In this document: in pieces, positions 49,573 through 58,480 of the stretch
Position numbering within the stretch: the stretch's first letter is position 1
How the letters are laid out: the number at the start of each line of letters is the position of its first letter
Source of the DNA: Nonomuraea sp. NEAU-A123
Lineage (GTDB): Bacteria > Actinomycetota > Actinomycetes > Streptosporangiales > Streptosporangiaceae
Length of the DNA stretch: 64,000 nt
Assembly (NCBI RefSeq): GCF_018603905.1
Contig: NZ_JAHFZZ010000034.1
Location: forward strand, 1-64,000
Direction: 5' to 3'
Made by a program: the position numbers and the translations under genes
The notes under the pieces: model-generated
What the model saw: only the letters and a program-made list of their open reading frames with translations
What the model was told of the DNA's origin: nothing
Databases searched by the model: none

Positions 49573-50540
49573 CGGTTGAACATGGCGATCTTGGCCATCG
49601 ACACCTTCTCGACGACCGCCGTGGCGATGTCCTCGCGCGGGTTGATCACCCGGAGGCGGAGCTGGTTCTTGGTGTTGAGCGAGAACTGGCCGCCCACGGA
49701 CTCCTCGACCCGGCCGTTGACGTCGGCGCGGAAGCTCAGCCGCCAGGCGTCATCCTCGAACTGCTTTCCGTCGCGGCTGTAACGCGACCACGCCACGTCG
49801 ATCTCCGCGCCCGGTGCCAGACCGCGGACCTTCACCAGGCCGTCCACGATGCACCAGCGAGATGCCTGCGACAGGACTGCGGTACCGTCCGCGCCGTGTG
49901 CGTTCGGGTCGTCGGTGTACTCGGTGTGCCAGCGCACCGCCAGTTCGTCGCCGGCCGGGACGCTCTGGTCCTCACCGGCTCCCAGAGAGATGACCTCGGG
50001 CATGTCTTCCTCCTGCTGATTGATGGGCGTTCCGGGGCTCTTGAGCAGCGCGGCGACCCGCGACCGGAACGTGGACATGTTGAGGCTGTGCGGGTCGGGC
50101 TTTTGGGTGTTGACTTCCTTGTGGCCACGGACGCTGGAGGCGGGAACCCCGAACTCCCGACACAGCTCGGCGCACAACGCGTGATAGGCGTCGATCTGCA
50201 CGCTTGGCCACGGCGTGTGGCCGTCGTTCTCGGCCTCGATGCCGAGCGACGTGCTGTTCATGTGGTGCGGACTGGTGCTCGGCGCGTTGTGCCAGCACCG
50301 CCCGGCGGCGACGACCCAGATCCGACCGGTGTGCTGCAGCCAGACGTGGCTGAGCGGCCCGCTCAAGCCCGGCCGTCCGTTCACGACGACGCCCCGGTCA
50401 TTCCATCCGGCGGTGTGGTGGCACACCACGCCCTCGACGGAGGGCTGCGGCCCGTGCCCGCGGGTCTTCCACCCGCCTACCTCTGTTACTGGGAAGCCCG
50501 TCTTGCGGGCGACGTCGGCGAGTTGCGTAAGCCACGGCAT
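49569..50540 (-). CDS. Phage endolysin: N-acetylmuramoyl-L-alanine amidase with C-terminal beta domain
   Basis: 323 residues. The amidase_2/PGRP fold has GVVCHHTAGWNDRGVVVNG with the zinc His, HVWLQHTGRIWVVAAGRCWH and the RGHKEVNTQKPDP motif, whose Lys/Asp and earlier His belong to the active site. The C-terminal 130 residues (ISLGAGEDQSVPAGDELAV, VNGRVEESVGGQFSL) form a beta-rich domain that could bind the cell wall. ATG 50540 has GGGGGACA upstream. No signal peptide is present, as expected for a holin-dependent lysin. Confidence 0.87.
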   Translation of the reverse strand: MPWLTQLADVARKTGFPVTEVGGWKTRGHGPQPSVEGVVCHHTAGWNDRGVVVNGRPGLSGPLSHVWLQHTGRIWVVAAGRCWHNAPSTSPHHMNSTSLGIEAENDGHTPWPSVQIDAYHALCAELCREFGVPASSVRGHKEVNTQKPDPHSLNMSTFRSRVAALLKSPGTPINQQEEDMPEVISLGAGEDQSVPAGDELAVRWHTEYTDDPNAHGADGTAVLSQASRWCIVDGLVKVRGLAPGAEIDVAWSRYSRDGKQFEDDAWRLSFRADVNGRVEESVGGQFSLNTKNQLRLRVINPREDIATAVVEKVSMAKIAMFNR

Positions 50541-50614
50541 GTCAGGTGTCCCCCTCGGAACTGTCTGCGGGCACGGCGAACACACCGTGCTCAGTAGGAA
50601 ATGCGATCAACGGG

Positions 50615-50950
50615 TCAGCCGCGGGTGAGCTGGATCAGCGCGATCACCGCGCCCGCCACAGCGACCATGACGGTGACGACGGCGATGATTTGTCGGGTCC
50701 GCTCGGCAAGCTGGCTACGCGTCACGGCCTCCCGTTCCACCATGTCCAGCCGGGACTCCAGCGCCGTGTGCCGGGTGTCTGCGACTCCCCGGTCCTGCTC
50801 AACCCGCTGCGCAAGCTTCGCGTGCTGATCGTTCACCTGTTCGAGCTGCTGCAGAAGGAGCGCAATCTGCCCGTTGACCTGGGCAAATCCCACCTCGACC
50901 AGGCGGCGCAACTCGGCCAGCGACAGCGCGAGATTGGGAACCTCATCCAC
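50615..50950 (-). CDS. Phage coiled-coil protein with one C-terminal TM helix
   Basis: 111 residues. A long amphipathic coiled coil (AELRRLVEVGFAQVNGQIAL, HTALESRLDMVEREAVT) is followed by a TM helix (IIAVVTVMVAVAGAVIALIQ). This layout is seen in phage lysis-region proteins (spanin- or lysis-regulator-like), but no motif fixes the function. Starts with GTG overlapping the stop of a small upstream ORF. Confidence 0.6.
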   Translation of the reverse strand: MDEVPNLALSLAELRRLVEVGFAQVNGQIALLLQQLEQVNDQHAKLAQRVEQDRGVADTRHTALESRLDMVEREAVTRSQLAERTRQIIAVVTVMVAVAGAVIALIQLTRG

Positions 50951-51047
50951 TGGCCACCGGCCACGGCTTGCGCCCCATCCACGTCGCCACCCGCTTCGTC
51001 ATCCGGATCGCCCGCACCTTCACGTGTGACCCTGTTATCCCTTCCAT
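50943..51047 (-). CDS. Possible 34-residue basic phage protein
   Basis: A short ORF from ATG 51047, coupled to the preceding gene by TGATG, and whose stop overlaps the next GTG start. It encodes a very basic peptide (HVKVRAIRMTKRVATWMGRK). Double coupling on both sides is the only support; function unknown. Confidence 0.42.
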   Translation of the reverse strand: MEGITGSHVKVRAIRMTKRVATWMGRKPWPVASG

Positions 51048-51694
51048 CAGGCCGCCCCGGTCGCGGCGGCGTACTCACGGCGGGCGGCAGCAACCTCGGC
51101 ACGTTTACGGGCCAGGGCATGCTTGTCGAACACAACCGTCGAGCGGATCAGGTCCAGCGGATCCGTTGGCGCCGCCAGGATGGCGGCCGCCTCTGCCTCC
51201 GCCAAGCCCGCGCGATGGAGGGTCCTGGCCTTGGCTGCTGCCGAGGACTGCGCGAAGGACACCACTCGGACCTTGGTTTGCTTCAGCTCCTCGATCCGTG
51301 CCAGCAGCGACTGGCGGGCGTCGTCGATCGTGGGCGCGTTCCACAACGTGACCGGCTCTGGCTCGGCCTGCGCACTGGCGGCTGCGGCGGTGAGCCGCGC
51401 CGCGCCCAGTGCGCTGGAGACGGCGAGTTCCCGATCCCGACGTGGGACGGGCAGGAACGGCTGGTGAAGTGCAATGTCGAGCAGTTGATCAATATCATCA
51501 GGGGGGATGTTGTACTCGGCCGACAGTGATTCCATCAGCTCGGTCGGCATCACCTGGAGGATCTTCACCCCGTCTGGGCGGAGTAGGTCCAACGCCCAGT
51601 AGGTGGTTCCCTCTTCGGCCTGGCACAGCCGCACCTCGGTGATGACCCACTCGGCGACCTCTTCTGCAGCGGCAGTCTCGGGCAGAGCGGTCAT
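51047..51694 (-). CDS. Companion gene of the large tail protein (copy B)
   Basis: 215 residues, soluble and helical, starting at ATG 51694 (coupled to the large tail gene by ATGA). The N-terminus (EEVAEWVITEVRLCQAEEGT) and the central SLLARIEELKQTKVRVVSFA and LIRSTVVFDKHALARKRAEV parallel those of the 54646-55119 protein. Each copy follows one of the two large tail genes, so it probably works as a partner or chaperone of the tail protein. No enzyme motif. Confidence 0.6.
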   Translation of the reverse strand: MTALPETAAAEEVAEWVITEVRLCQAEEGTTYWALDLLRPDGVKILQVMPTELMESLSAEYNIPPDDIDQLLDIALHQPFLPVPRRDRELAVSSALGAARLTAAAASAQAEPEPVTLWNAPTIDDARQSLLARIEELKQTKVRVVSFAQSSAAAKARTLHRAGLAEAEAAAILAAPTDPLDLIRSTVVFDKHALARKRAEVAAARREYAAATGAA

Positions 51695-54504
51695 GTCCGG
51701 AAGACCCAAAAGAACACCTCTTTTCCGTAGTTGGTTCGGTTGGTGGCGTCTGGATCGACCTGCCAGTCCACGTCGAAGGAGCTGAAGGTGTTGTTCGACA
51801 GGCACCAACGGAAGTTCGGTACAGCGTCGACGGCGTGCTTCACTCCGGCGACGGGGTTCGGCACGGTCAGCAGCGTCGTCGGGTAGTTGATGCGCATGCC
51901 GCCGTAGTCGTTCCCGACGGTGAGGCGGCCGGTGAGGATCCCCCAGCGTGGGCCGGCCGTGAGGTGGTTCCAGCGGCCGACGTGGGTGGTGCGCGGCCCG
52001 TAGCCGTAGTCGGAGAACTCGAAGTAGTTCTCGTCCTCGCTGCCCGAGCCGTACCAGCCGACCTTCGTGCCGGAGTCACGCAGTTCCATGAACCCGCCGT
52101 TGGCCTGAGAGGAGCCGCTGTAGCGGTACTTCACCTCGAACAGGGACGCCGACTGCACCAGCGTGAAGCGCCGCCCGGCGGAGTCGGCCGACCCGACGAT
52201 TTCGATGCCCGTGCCAAACGACCCACCTGCGGTAATGGAGGCTTGGCCGCCACCGGAGGAGGTGAACCGGACCTCCGGCAGGCTCGCACCGGGCGGGGCA
52301 ACCTCGATGCGCTGCCCCGAGGAGGCAGTCCGCAGGTAGGCGCCCGTGATGGTGCCACCGGTGATGGATTTGCCGGTGATCGCATCGGCCGCGATCTTCG
52401 CTGCCGTGATCGCGTTCGCCTGGATCTTGTCGGCTGTGACCGCATTCGCCGCGATATGCGCCGCCTCAATGGCTCCCGCCTGGATCTTGTCGGCCTCGAT
52501 GGCGTTGGCCTTGATGTGCCCGGCCTGGATCTCCAGCGCCCGGATCAGACGGCCGGTGATCGAGTCGGCGGTGATTTTCGCGTCGCCGGGGATCGTGCCG
52601 TCGATGATGTGCTCGGCCCCGTTGATCACCTTGCCGATCACGTCGGTGTCCACGAGCGGCACCGTGGCGATCGCCCCGGCCGCTGTCGGCGCTGACTCGT
52701 TCCCCGACCGGTCGACTGCGGTCAGCCACACCTCGCGGGCCTTCCCGTACGGCTGATCCGGAATCACCACGACACCGGCCGCCGACAGATACCCGACCTC
52801 GGCCGCGCCCGGCGCAAGCGGATCCTGCATCCACACGCGGACCCGCTCAAAGTCGGTCGGCATCGGCACGCTGCCAGCACCCAGGCCGTCCCACGCAACA
52901 TGAATCACGCCAAGCCGGGTCGTCACCGTCGGCTCGGACGGCACCGGAGGCGGCGTCGCGTCATCCGGCATCAGCTTCACTACCTGGTCGGAGAAGACGC
53001 CCTTAACTCCGGCCGAAGTCGCGCGGACCTTCCACGCATACTCCCAGCCGACCACCAGCGGCGAGACCGTCGCCGTGGTGTCACCGGACGCGGTCTGCGC
53101 AACCAGCAGCCACAGCTCCCCCACCTGGTTGCGGCGGGCGTACACCTCGTACCCGTCGATGTCGAGCGCGACGCCTGCGACGTCGGCGGTGACCGGGCTC
53201 CACGTCACCGTGGCCTGCCCACGTGCGTACCCGTGCTCATCCAGGTACGCGGCCGCCCCGACGACAAGTCCTTGCGGTGCGGCCGGAGTACGGTTGTTCG
53301 TCTCCGGGGCAGGCTCGCCCCCAGATCCGCCCGACCCTATCCCGCCATCGAGAATCCCGGCGGCCTGCCTGGCCAAGCGGATCTCGCGCTCCAGAAAACG
53401 ATCATTCAAGACGACGTTGCCGCCGACCTGGCCATCCTTGTCCACCGACAAGGTGATCTGCCGCAGACGCAGCGACTCCATCGCCCCGCCATCGCCCGGC
53501 GCGAGCAGATAGTCCCCCGGCTGGTAATGCTCGAACGGCAGCCACCGCGCGAGGTCGAACATCAAGCCGCGGGTGACCTGCACCCGCTCACGGGCGACCC
53601 GATCCAACGCGTTCTGGCCCAGCAGCCTCGCCGTACCCACATCTGAGACGCCGCTCTGCGCCTGGTAGGTCTCCCACCTACCCCACGGTGCGACGGCGGC
53701 CGAGTTGTTCACCTCCACCGACAGGCCAGCTTCGCCACCGATCAGGATGGCCGACACCGCATCCTCCAGAGTCCCCGTGTCCGGGGCCTCCGTGATGTCA
53801 CGGCCGTACCGCAAATCCACCGGGTCACGCCCAGAGGCGAGGTCAGTGCCGAGCACCGTGTCCGGATTGAAAACCTGCAAGGTGCGGCCCTGCATCCGCC
53901 AATCAAGGACGCCCTGCTCACTCAAATTGATCAATATGCTGAGCAGGTCCTTGCCAGGCTCGATCGCCAGCGTCAACCGCCGCGTGCTGTCCCACTCCTT
54001 GTTGTCGCTGTCGCGGGTGTCGGAGAAGGTGTGGGTCAGGAAGCGCAGCGCACCGCGCGCCTGCGCCTCCTGGATGAACGTCGCGAGGATCGCCCCGGCG
54101 CTGACCGCATTGAACTGGCGCTTGCCGTCCACCATCGCGCCGTTCGGGTACAGCACGATCTTCCGCAGCATCCACGCCCAGCCGGGCAGCTCGTACGACC
54201 TCGCCCCCGCCCGGTCCGTGCTGTCCCCGCCCCGCTTGATCCGCAGGAACCTCGCGTTCGGCGGCTCGACCCAGCTCCCGCCCTCCACCGCGTACTCCAC
54301 CGCGACCTCGCAGTAGTTGGCGATGACCTCAGCGTTCAACCCGCCAGCCGGGTAGCTCAGCTTCAGCGACGGCACATCGTTCAGCGGGTCGCCCAGCTCG
54401 AAACCGCTGTGCTGCGGCAGCACGCCCAGACGCGGCCCATTCGGCGCGTGCGCCACCAGCCGTAGCGCGAACTTAGCGGGCTCACCTGGGATGATTATCT
54501 GCAT
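51691..54504 (-). CDS. Large phage tail/receptor-binding protein, copy B
   Basis: 937 residues, starting at ATG 54504. The N-terminal 370 residues resemble tail hub/baseplate proteins (LNDVPSLKLSYPAGGLNAE, WMLRKIVLYPNG, PVDLRYGRDITEAPD, LAPGDGGAMESLRLRQ). Fibronectin-type beta modules follow (VTWSPVTADVAGVALDIDGY). Residues about 640-730 are heptad-like repeats (ADKIQAGAIEAAHIAANAVT), a trimeric fibre stalk. The C-terminal 200 residues form a unique beta domain ending VFFWVFRT, probably the receptor-binding tip. Its paralog lies just upstream. Cell-surface binding is inferred from position and architecture. Confidence 0.75.
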   Translation of the reverse strand: MQIIIPGEPAKFALRLVAHAPNGPRLGVLPQHSGFELGDPLNDVPSLKLSYPAGGLNAEVIANYCEVAVEYAVEGGSWVEPPNARFLRIKRGGDSTDRAGARSYELPGWAWMLRKIVLYPNGAMVDGKRQFNAVSAGAILATFIQEAQARGALRFLTHTFSDTRDSDNKEWDSTRRLTLAIEPGKDLLSILINLSEQGVLDWRMQGRTLQVFNPDTVLGTDLASGRDPVDLRYGRDITEAPDTGTLEDAVSAILIGGEAGLSVEVNNSAAVAPWGRWETYQAQSGVSDVGTARLLGQNALDRVARERVQVTRGLMFDLARWLPFEHYQPGDYLLAPGDGGAMESLRLRQITLSVDKDGQVGGNVVLNDRFLEREIRLARQAAGILDGGIGSGGSGGEPAPETNNRTPAAPQGLVVGAAAYLDEHGYARGQATVTWSPVTADVAGVALDIDGYEVYARRNQVGELWLLVAQTASGDTTATVSPLVVGWEYAWKVRATSAGVKGVFSDQVVKLMPDDATPPPVPSEPTVTTRLGVIHVAWDGLGAGSVPMPTDFERVRVWMQDPLAPGAAEVGYLSAAGVVVIPDQPYGKAREVWLTAVDRSGNESAPTAAGAIATVPLVDTDVIGKVINGAEHIIDGTIPGDAKITADSITGRLIRALEIQAGHIKANAIEADKIQAGAIEAAHIAANAVTADKIQANAITAAKIAADAITGKSITGGTITGAYLRTASSGQRIEVAPPGASLPEVRFTSSGGGQASITAGGSFGTGIEIVGSADSAGRRFTLVQSASLFEVKYRYSGSSQANGGFMELRDSGTKVGWYGSGSEDENYFEFSDYGYGPRTTHVGRWNHLTAGPRWGILTGRLTVGNDYGGMRINYPTTLLTVPNPVAGVKHAVDAVPNFRWCLSNNTFSSFDVDWQVDPDATNRTNYGKEVFFWVFRT

Positions 54505-54646
54505 CGCTGGTCCCCCTCAGTTCGTTGATCTCGTCGCGCTGCTGGTCCACGGCCGCCGACAGGACGGCGTTCTCGTATGTCAGCTCCTCGATGCGGCGGC
54601 GCAGCACCGCGATGATCCGTGCGGGCTCGACCACCAGGTCCTCCAT
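54482..54646 (-). CDS. Small coiled-coil phage protein between the tail modules
   Basis: 54 residues: VVEPARIIAVLRRRIEELTY, then ENAVLSAAVDQQRDEINELR, a clear leucine-zipper-like coiled coil. The ATG at 54646 overlaps the preceding stop (TGATG), and the gene overlaps the start of the 937-residue tail gene by 23 bases. It may help trimerise or chaperone the tail protein. Translational coupling on the left supports it. Confidence 0.65.
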   Translation of the reverse strand: MEDLVVEPARIIAVLRRRIEELTYENAVLSAAVDQQRDEINELRGTSDADNHPR

Positions 54647-55119
54647 CACGCCCCCGACTGCAGGAGCGCCCGCTGCTGCTCAAGCCGTACAGCCGCGACC
54701 TTCACCGGGTCGATCCGCACGTGCGACCTCAGCGGGGCGAGCACGTCGGCCGCCTTCCGCGCGGCTGCCGTACGGGCCTTCGGCACGGTTGTCTCGACCG
54801 TCGCGTGGTCGCGTTTGCACCGCTCGACCCGCTCCAGCACGGCGGCGCGGGCCTCGTCCGCCGACATCTGCCACGGGTTGGGCTCGGGCAGGTTCGGCTC
54901 GTAGATCGGGTGAACGGCGCGGTGCATCAGCATGTCGATCGCCTCGTCCGTCGAGGCCAGTCCGCACGCCACGGCGGCGGACTCGATCGCCACCTTCGGC
55001 AGGAACACCCCGACCGTGACCCCATCGGCCACCCGGGTCAGCGTGATCTCCCACGCCTCGATCCGCCCGGACTCGTCGGCCGTGTTGATCACCTCCGTAA
55101 CCTTCCAGCTGTCCGGCAC
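54646..55119 (-). CDS. Companion gene of the large tail protein (copy A)
   Basis: 157 residues from a GTG at 55119 with GGAGGTGA upstream. The N-terminus (KVTEVINTADESGRIEAWEI) and the later RAAVLERVERCKRDHATVET and IDPVKVAAVRLEQQRALLQS parallel the 51047-51694 protein in order and position. The two are paralogous and each follows a large tail gene, which marks a duplicated two-gene module. Function unknown. Confidence 0.65.
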   Translation of the reverse strand: MPDSWKVTEVINTADESGRIEAWEITLTRVADGVTVGVFLPKVAIESAAVACGLASTDEAIDMLMHRAVHPIYEPNLPEPNPWQMSADEARAAVLERVERCKRDHATVETTVPKARTAAARKAADVLAPLRSHVRIDPVKVAAVRLEQQRALLQSGA

Positions 55120-55123
55120 TGCG

Positions 55124-57838
55124 TCACCTCCAGGCCCAGATGTGGAACGTCCGCGTTGGCGGCGAGGTCCCGGCGGACGGGTCGAAGAAGAACAGGTCGC
55201 TGTTGGTGCGGCTGAAGAGTTGCATGGTCGTGGTCTGCTCGGCGGTGAACGTGACCTTCGGCACGGTCGGGAAGGAGAAGCCGAGAGCCACCTGGTAGTA
55301 GGTGGCGCCCCTGGACACCGTGACCGACAGCATGATCAGACCGGAATCGGCGGCGTACAGCCACGTCCCCCGGTGAAACGTGCCCGTTTGGTCGAACACG
55401 AGGAGCTGGTCCTGCTGCGTCGGGTGCATCCACCCGATCGACGCCTGCCCCTCGACCGCCGAAACCGCGCCGCCGCGCTGCTCCCCGTTCGACGGGTTCA
55501 GGATGGCCGCCTGCCAGAAGCCGGCCGCGTGGGTGAGGCGGCACATCGCGGTGCTCGCCTGGTTGGTGCCCGACTCCATGACCAGCGTTGCCTCCCCGGT
55601 GAAGCGGGAGCCGTCGCTGTAGATGCGCGACTGGTTCGTGCCGCTGCCCGGGATGAAGCGGATCTCCGGGCTGGCCGCGCCCGCGGGGTTGACCACGATC
55701 CGCGCCCCGGTCACCCCGGACGCGAGCTGACCCACGATGGACACCGCGCCAGTGGCTGCCGAAATACTCGCGGTCTGCTGCCCGGAGCCGTTGAACGCCA
55801 CCAGGCCCGAGCTGTTGAGCTCGACCCGCGCCCCGGACGCGCTGCCCGCGATGACCCGCGTGGACAACGTGAGTACTGCGGCGAGCTTGTCGGCCACCAC
55901 CGCGCCGGCAATGATGTGCTCGGCCTCGACCGACCCGGCGGCCAGCTTGTCGGCAGTGACTGCATTTGCAGCCAGCGCGCCCGTCGTGATGCTCTGGTTG
56001 GCGGCGTCGCCCTGGACGAGCTGCACCGCGGCGATCGTTGCCGACGCGGACGGGGCCGATTCGTTGCCGGACCTGTCGATGGACGTGAACCGGAACTGCC
56101 GGTCCGCGCCGTACGGCAGGTTCGGCACGAGGATCGCCCCGGCCTCGCCCAGGACGCCGATCTCCGACCAGCCGGGCACGAGCGGGTCCTGCATCCACAC
56201 GCGGACGTGCAGGAAGTCCGGCGGCATCGGCACCGAGCCGACGCCGAGCCCGTTCCACGTGGCCCGGACCACGCCGAGACGCGTGGAAAGCTGCGGGACG
56301 GTGGGCACTGGCGGCGCTTCGTCGTCGTCGGGGATCGTCACCGCCACCTCGGGCGAGAATGCTCCGACCTGGCCGAGGTTCACCGCCCGAACCTTGAAGA
56401 CGTACGACTCGCCGATGACGAGCGGCGAGTACGTCGCCGTGGTGTCGCCCGCCTGGGTCGAGGTGACGAAGAACCACGGCGCCCCCTCCTGGTTGAGCCG
56501 CATGAACAGCTCGTAGCCGCCCACGGTCAACGCGACCCCGCCGACATCGGAGGTAACCGCGCCCCACGAGACCGTCACCTGTCCATGCGGCAGGCCGTGT
56601 TCGTCGATGTACGGGAGCGGGTTCACGATCAGCCCGGCCGGGGCCGCCGGCGTGCGCGGCTCGGGAGCTTTCGGGGTCGGTTGCGCCCCTGAACCTCCGT
56701 CCGTCGTCGATCCTCCGACGATCCCGGCCGTCCGCCTGGCCAGCCGGATGTCGCGCTCCAGGAACCGGTCATGCAGCACCAGCGACCCACCGAGCACGCC
56801 CGTCGAGCTGCGCGCCAACGTCACCTGCCGGACTCGCAGCGACTCCAGCGCTCCGCCGTCCCCCGGCGCGAGCACCCGGTCACCTGGCTGGTAATCCTTC
56901 AGCGGCAGCCAGCGTGCGCCGTACAGGACGATGCCACGTGTCCGTTGCACCCGCTCGGCCCCGGCGCGCTCGAGCGCGGACTGCGCGAGGATCGTCGCAG
57001 TCCCCTCGTCGGAGACGCCGCCAGCGCCGACGTACTGCTCCCACGGCCCCCACGGCTGGATGGCCGCAGGGTTGGTGTACGTCTTGACGAGCCCGTTGTC
57101 GCCGACGACCAGCACCGACGACGCCGTGTCCTCCAGTGTGCCCTCGTCGGGCGCTTCGGCCACGTCGCGCCCGTACCGCAGATCCACAGGCGCGGGCCTG
57201 GATGCTAGGTCCCTGCTCAACGTCGTGTCGGCGTTGAACACCTGGACAGTGCGGCCGGACATGCGGAAGTCGCACACGCCCTGCTCGGCGAGGTTCTGCA
57301 GCGCCGTGAGAGCGTCCATGCCCGGCTGGTAGTAGATCGTGATGACCTTGTCCCACGCCTGGCCTGCGCTGTCCTCCTCGGGGGTGAAGTCCCATTGAAG
57401 GCCCGGCACCACGCCCCGGCCCTTGGCCTCGGCGATGAACGTCTGCAGGATCGCCCCCGCCGTCGCCGAGAGAAACGGCCTCTTGCCGTCTACCAGCGGG
57501 ACCACCCCGGGATAGAGCACGATCTTGCGGAGCATCCACACGAAGCCCGGTAGCTCGAACCCGGCTAGCCCGGTAGCGTCGGAATCATCGCCGCGGCGCT
57601 TTATGCGCAGGAACCGAGAGTCCGGCGCTTCGGTCCAAACCGTGCCGTCCACACTCCACTCAACGGCGACCTCGCACGGCTGATCGAGCAGGGCCGATCC
57701 GATCGCCGTGGTGGTGTATCCGAGCTTCAGGGACGGCACATCGTTGAGCGGCCAACCGGCCTCGATCGTCAACGGGTGCGGGAGCACGCCGAGCCGGTCG
57801 CCGAACGGGCTGTAAACAACGAGGCGAAGATCGAACAT
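55124..57838 (-). CDS. Large phage tail/receptor-binding protein, copy A
   Basis: 904 residues from ATG 57838. The N-terminal region tracks copy B almost motif for motif: LNDVPSLKLGYTTTAIGSA, WMLRKIVLYPGVVPLVDGKR, PVDLRYGRDVAEAPDEGTLE, LAPGDGGALESLRVRQVTLA. Fibronectin-like modules (VTVSWGAVTSDVGGVALTVG) follow. The C-terminal roughly 300 residues differ strongly and end in TFHIWAWR. So the attachment part is shared and the distal, presumably receptor-binding part is divergent. GGGGGG lies before the ATG. Same class of tail fibre/baseplate protein as copy B. Confidence 0.75.
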   Translation of the reverse strand: MFDLRLVVYSPFGDRLGVLPHPLTIEAGWPLNDVPSLKLGYTTTAIGSALLDQPCEVAVEWSVDGTVWTEAPDSRFLRIKRRGDDSDATGLAGFELPGFVWMLRKIVLYPGVVPLVDGKRPFLSATAGAILQTFIAEAKGRGVVPGLQWDFTPEEDSAGQAWDKVITIYYQPGMDALTALQNLAEQGVCDFRMSGRTVQVFNADTTLSRDLASRPAPVDLRYGRDVAEAPDEGTLEDTASSVLVVGDNGLVKTYTNPAAIQPWGPWEQYVGAGGVSDEGTATILAQSALERAGAERVQRTRGIVLYGARWLPLKDYQPGDRVLAPGDGGALESLRVRQVTLARSSTGVLGGSLVLHDRFLERDIRLARRTAGIVGGSTTDGGSGAQPTPKAPEPRTPAAPAGLIVNPLPYIDEHGLPHGQVTVSWGAVTSDVGGVALTVGGYELFMRLNQEGAPWFFVTSTQAGDTTATYSPLVIGESYVFKVRAVNLGQVGAFSPEVAVTIPDDDEAPPVPTVPQLSTRLGVVRATWNGLGVGSVPMPPDFLHVRVWMQDPLVPGWSEIGVLGEAGAILVPNLPYGADRQFRFTSIDRSGNESAPSASATIAAVQLVQGDAANQSITTGALAANAVTADKLAAGSVEAEHIIAGAVVADKLAAVLTLSTRVIAGSASGARVELNSSGLVAFNGSGQQTASISAATGAVSIVGQLASGVTGARIVVNPAGAASPEIRFIPGSGTNQSRIYSDGSRFTGEATLVMESGTNQASTAMCRLTHAAGFWQAAILNPSNGEQRGGAVSAVEGQASIGWMHPTQQDQLLVFDQTGTFHRGTWLYAADSGLIMLSVTVSRGATYYQVALGFSFPTVPKVTFTAEQTTTMQLFSRTNSDLFFFDPSAGTSPPTRTFHIWAWR

Positions 57839-57964
57839 CTGTGCCCCCCTGCCTGAGTGCGAGACATGGGGCACAGATGGTTCTCTCCTACACGGCAGAG
57901 AACCCGTTTCACCCTGTTCTGTTAGCCGACACGGGATTTCGTAAGAGCCTATGGCGGCCAGCGC

Positions 57965-58159
57965 TTATCGATGGCTCGCCATAATGACCAAGAGAGCGAT
58001 GATGCCCAGGATTGAGACTATGACCCCAAACGGGCCCATGTCCTCCCACGCAGTCGGCGTGCGACCCTTATCAGACCTTTCGGTTAGCCTCCGGACCATC
58101 TGCTGGTGCTCATAATCCCGTTGGTTCTTGCGCATCCTGTCGATGTCATCGAAGGGCAC
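57965..58159 (-). CDS. Small membrane protein in the phage tail region
   Basis: 64 residues from a possible GTG at 58159. A charged N-terminal half (DDIDRMRKNQRDYEHQQMVR) and one TM helix at the C-terminus (FGVIVSILGIIALLVIMAS). Like the neighbouring 58481-59173 gene it has lower GC than the tail genes, so the two may be a joint insertion. The start is uncertain: the frame is open to 58210. Confidence 0.5.
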   Translation of the reverse strand: MPFDDIDRMRKNQRDYEHQQMVRRLTERSDKGRTPTAWEDMGPFGVIVSILGIIALLVIMASHR

Positions 58160-58480
58160 TGGAGCTGTCCCCCTTCCGCTCGATGCCACTGGGTGCAACA
58201 ACCATGGCACAGTAAGTCATCACTTGGGGGTAATACCGTCGTTCCATTCTTCCGTCGCCCGAATGATCCCGACCTGCGATAATCGTGCCCATCGTGACCA
58301 CTCCACCTCACAGCCCCCGATCTACGTCCATGTGACGCCGCGCGGGCCGCATCTCATGATCCCGGCGGTGCGCCGCCGGAGTTCGACGCCGACGACCTAC
58401 TCGCGGAACGGCTAACCGCCGCAGCTATCTGCAGCAGGGCAAGGACCTACAGTTACTGGGTTGAGCGACACACCGAGATT
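58160..58480. other. Gene-free stretch between two low-GC membrane protein genes
   Basis: No complete gene is seen on either strand. On the plus strand a short run (PPEFDADDLLAERLTAAAI) around 58376-58435 looks like a fragment of a coding sequence but has no start or partner, and may be a relic. The area probably holds promoters for the membrane protein genes. Confidence 0.35.
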
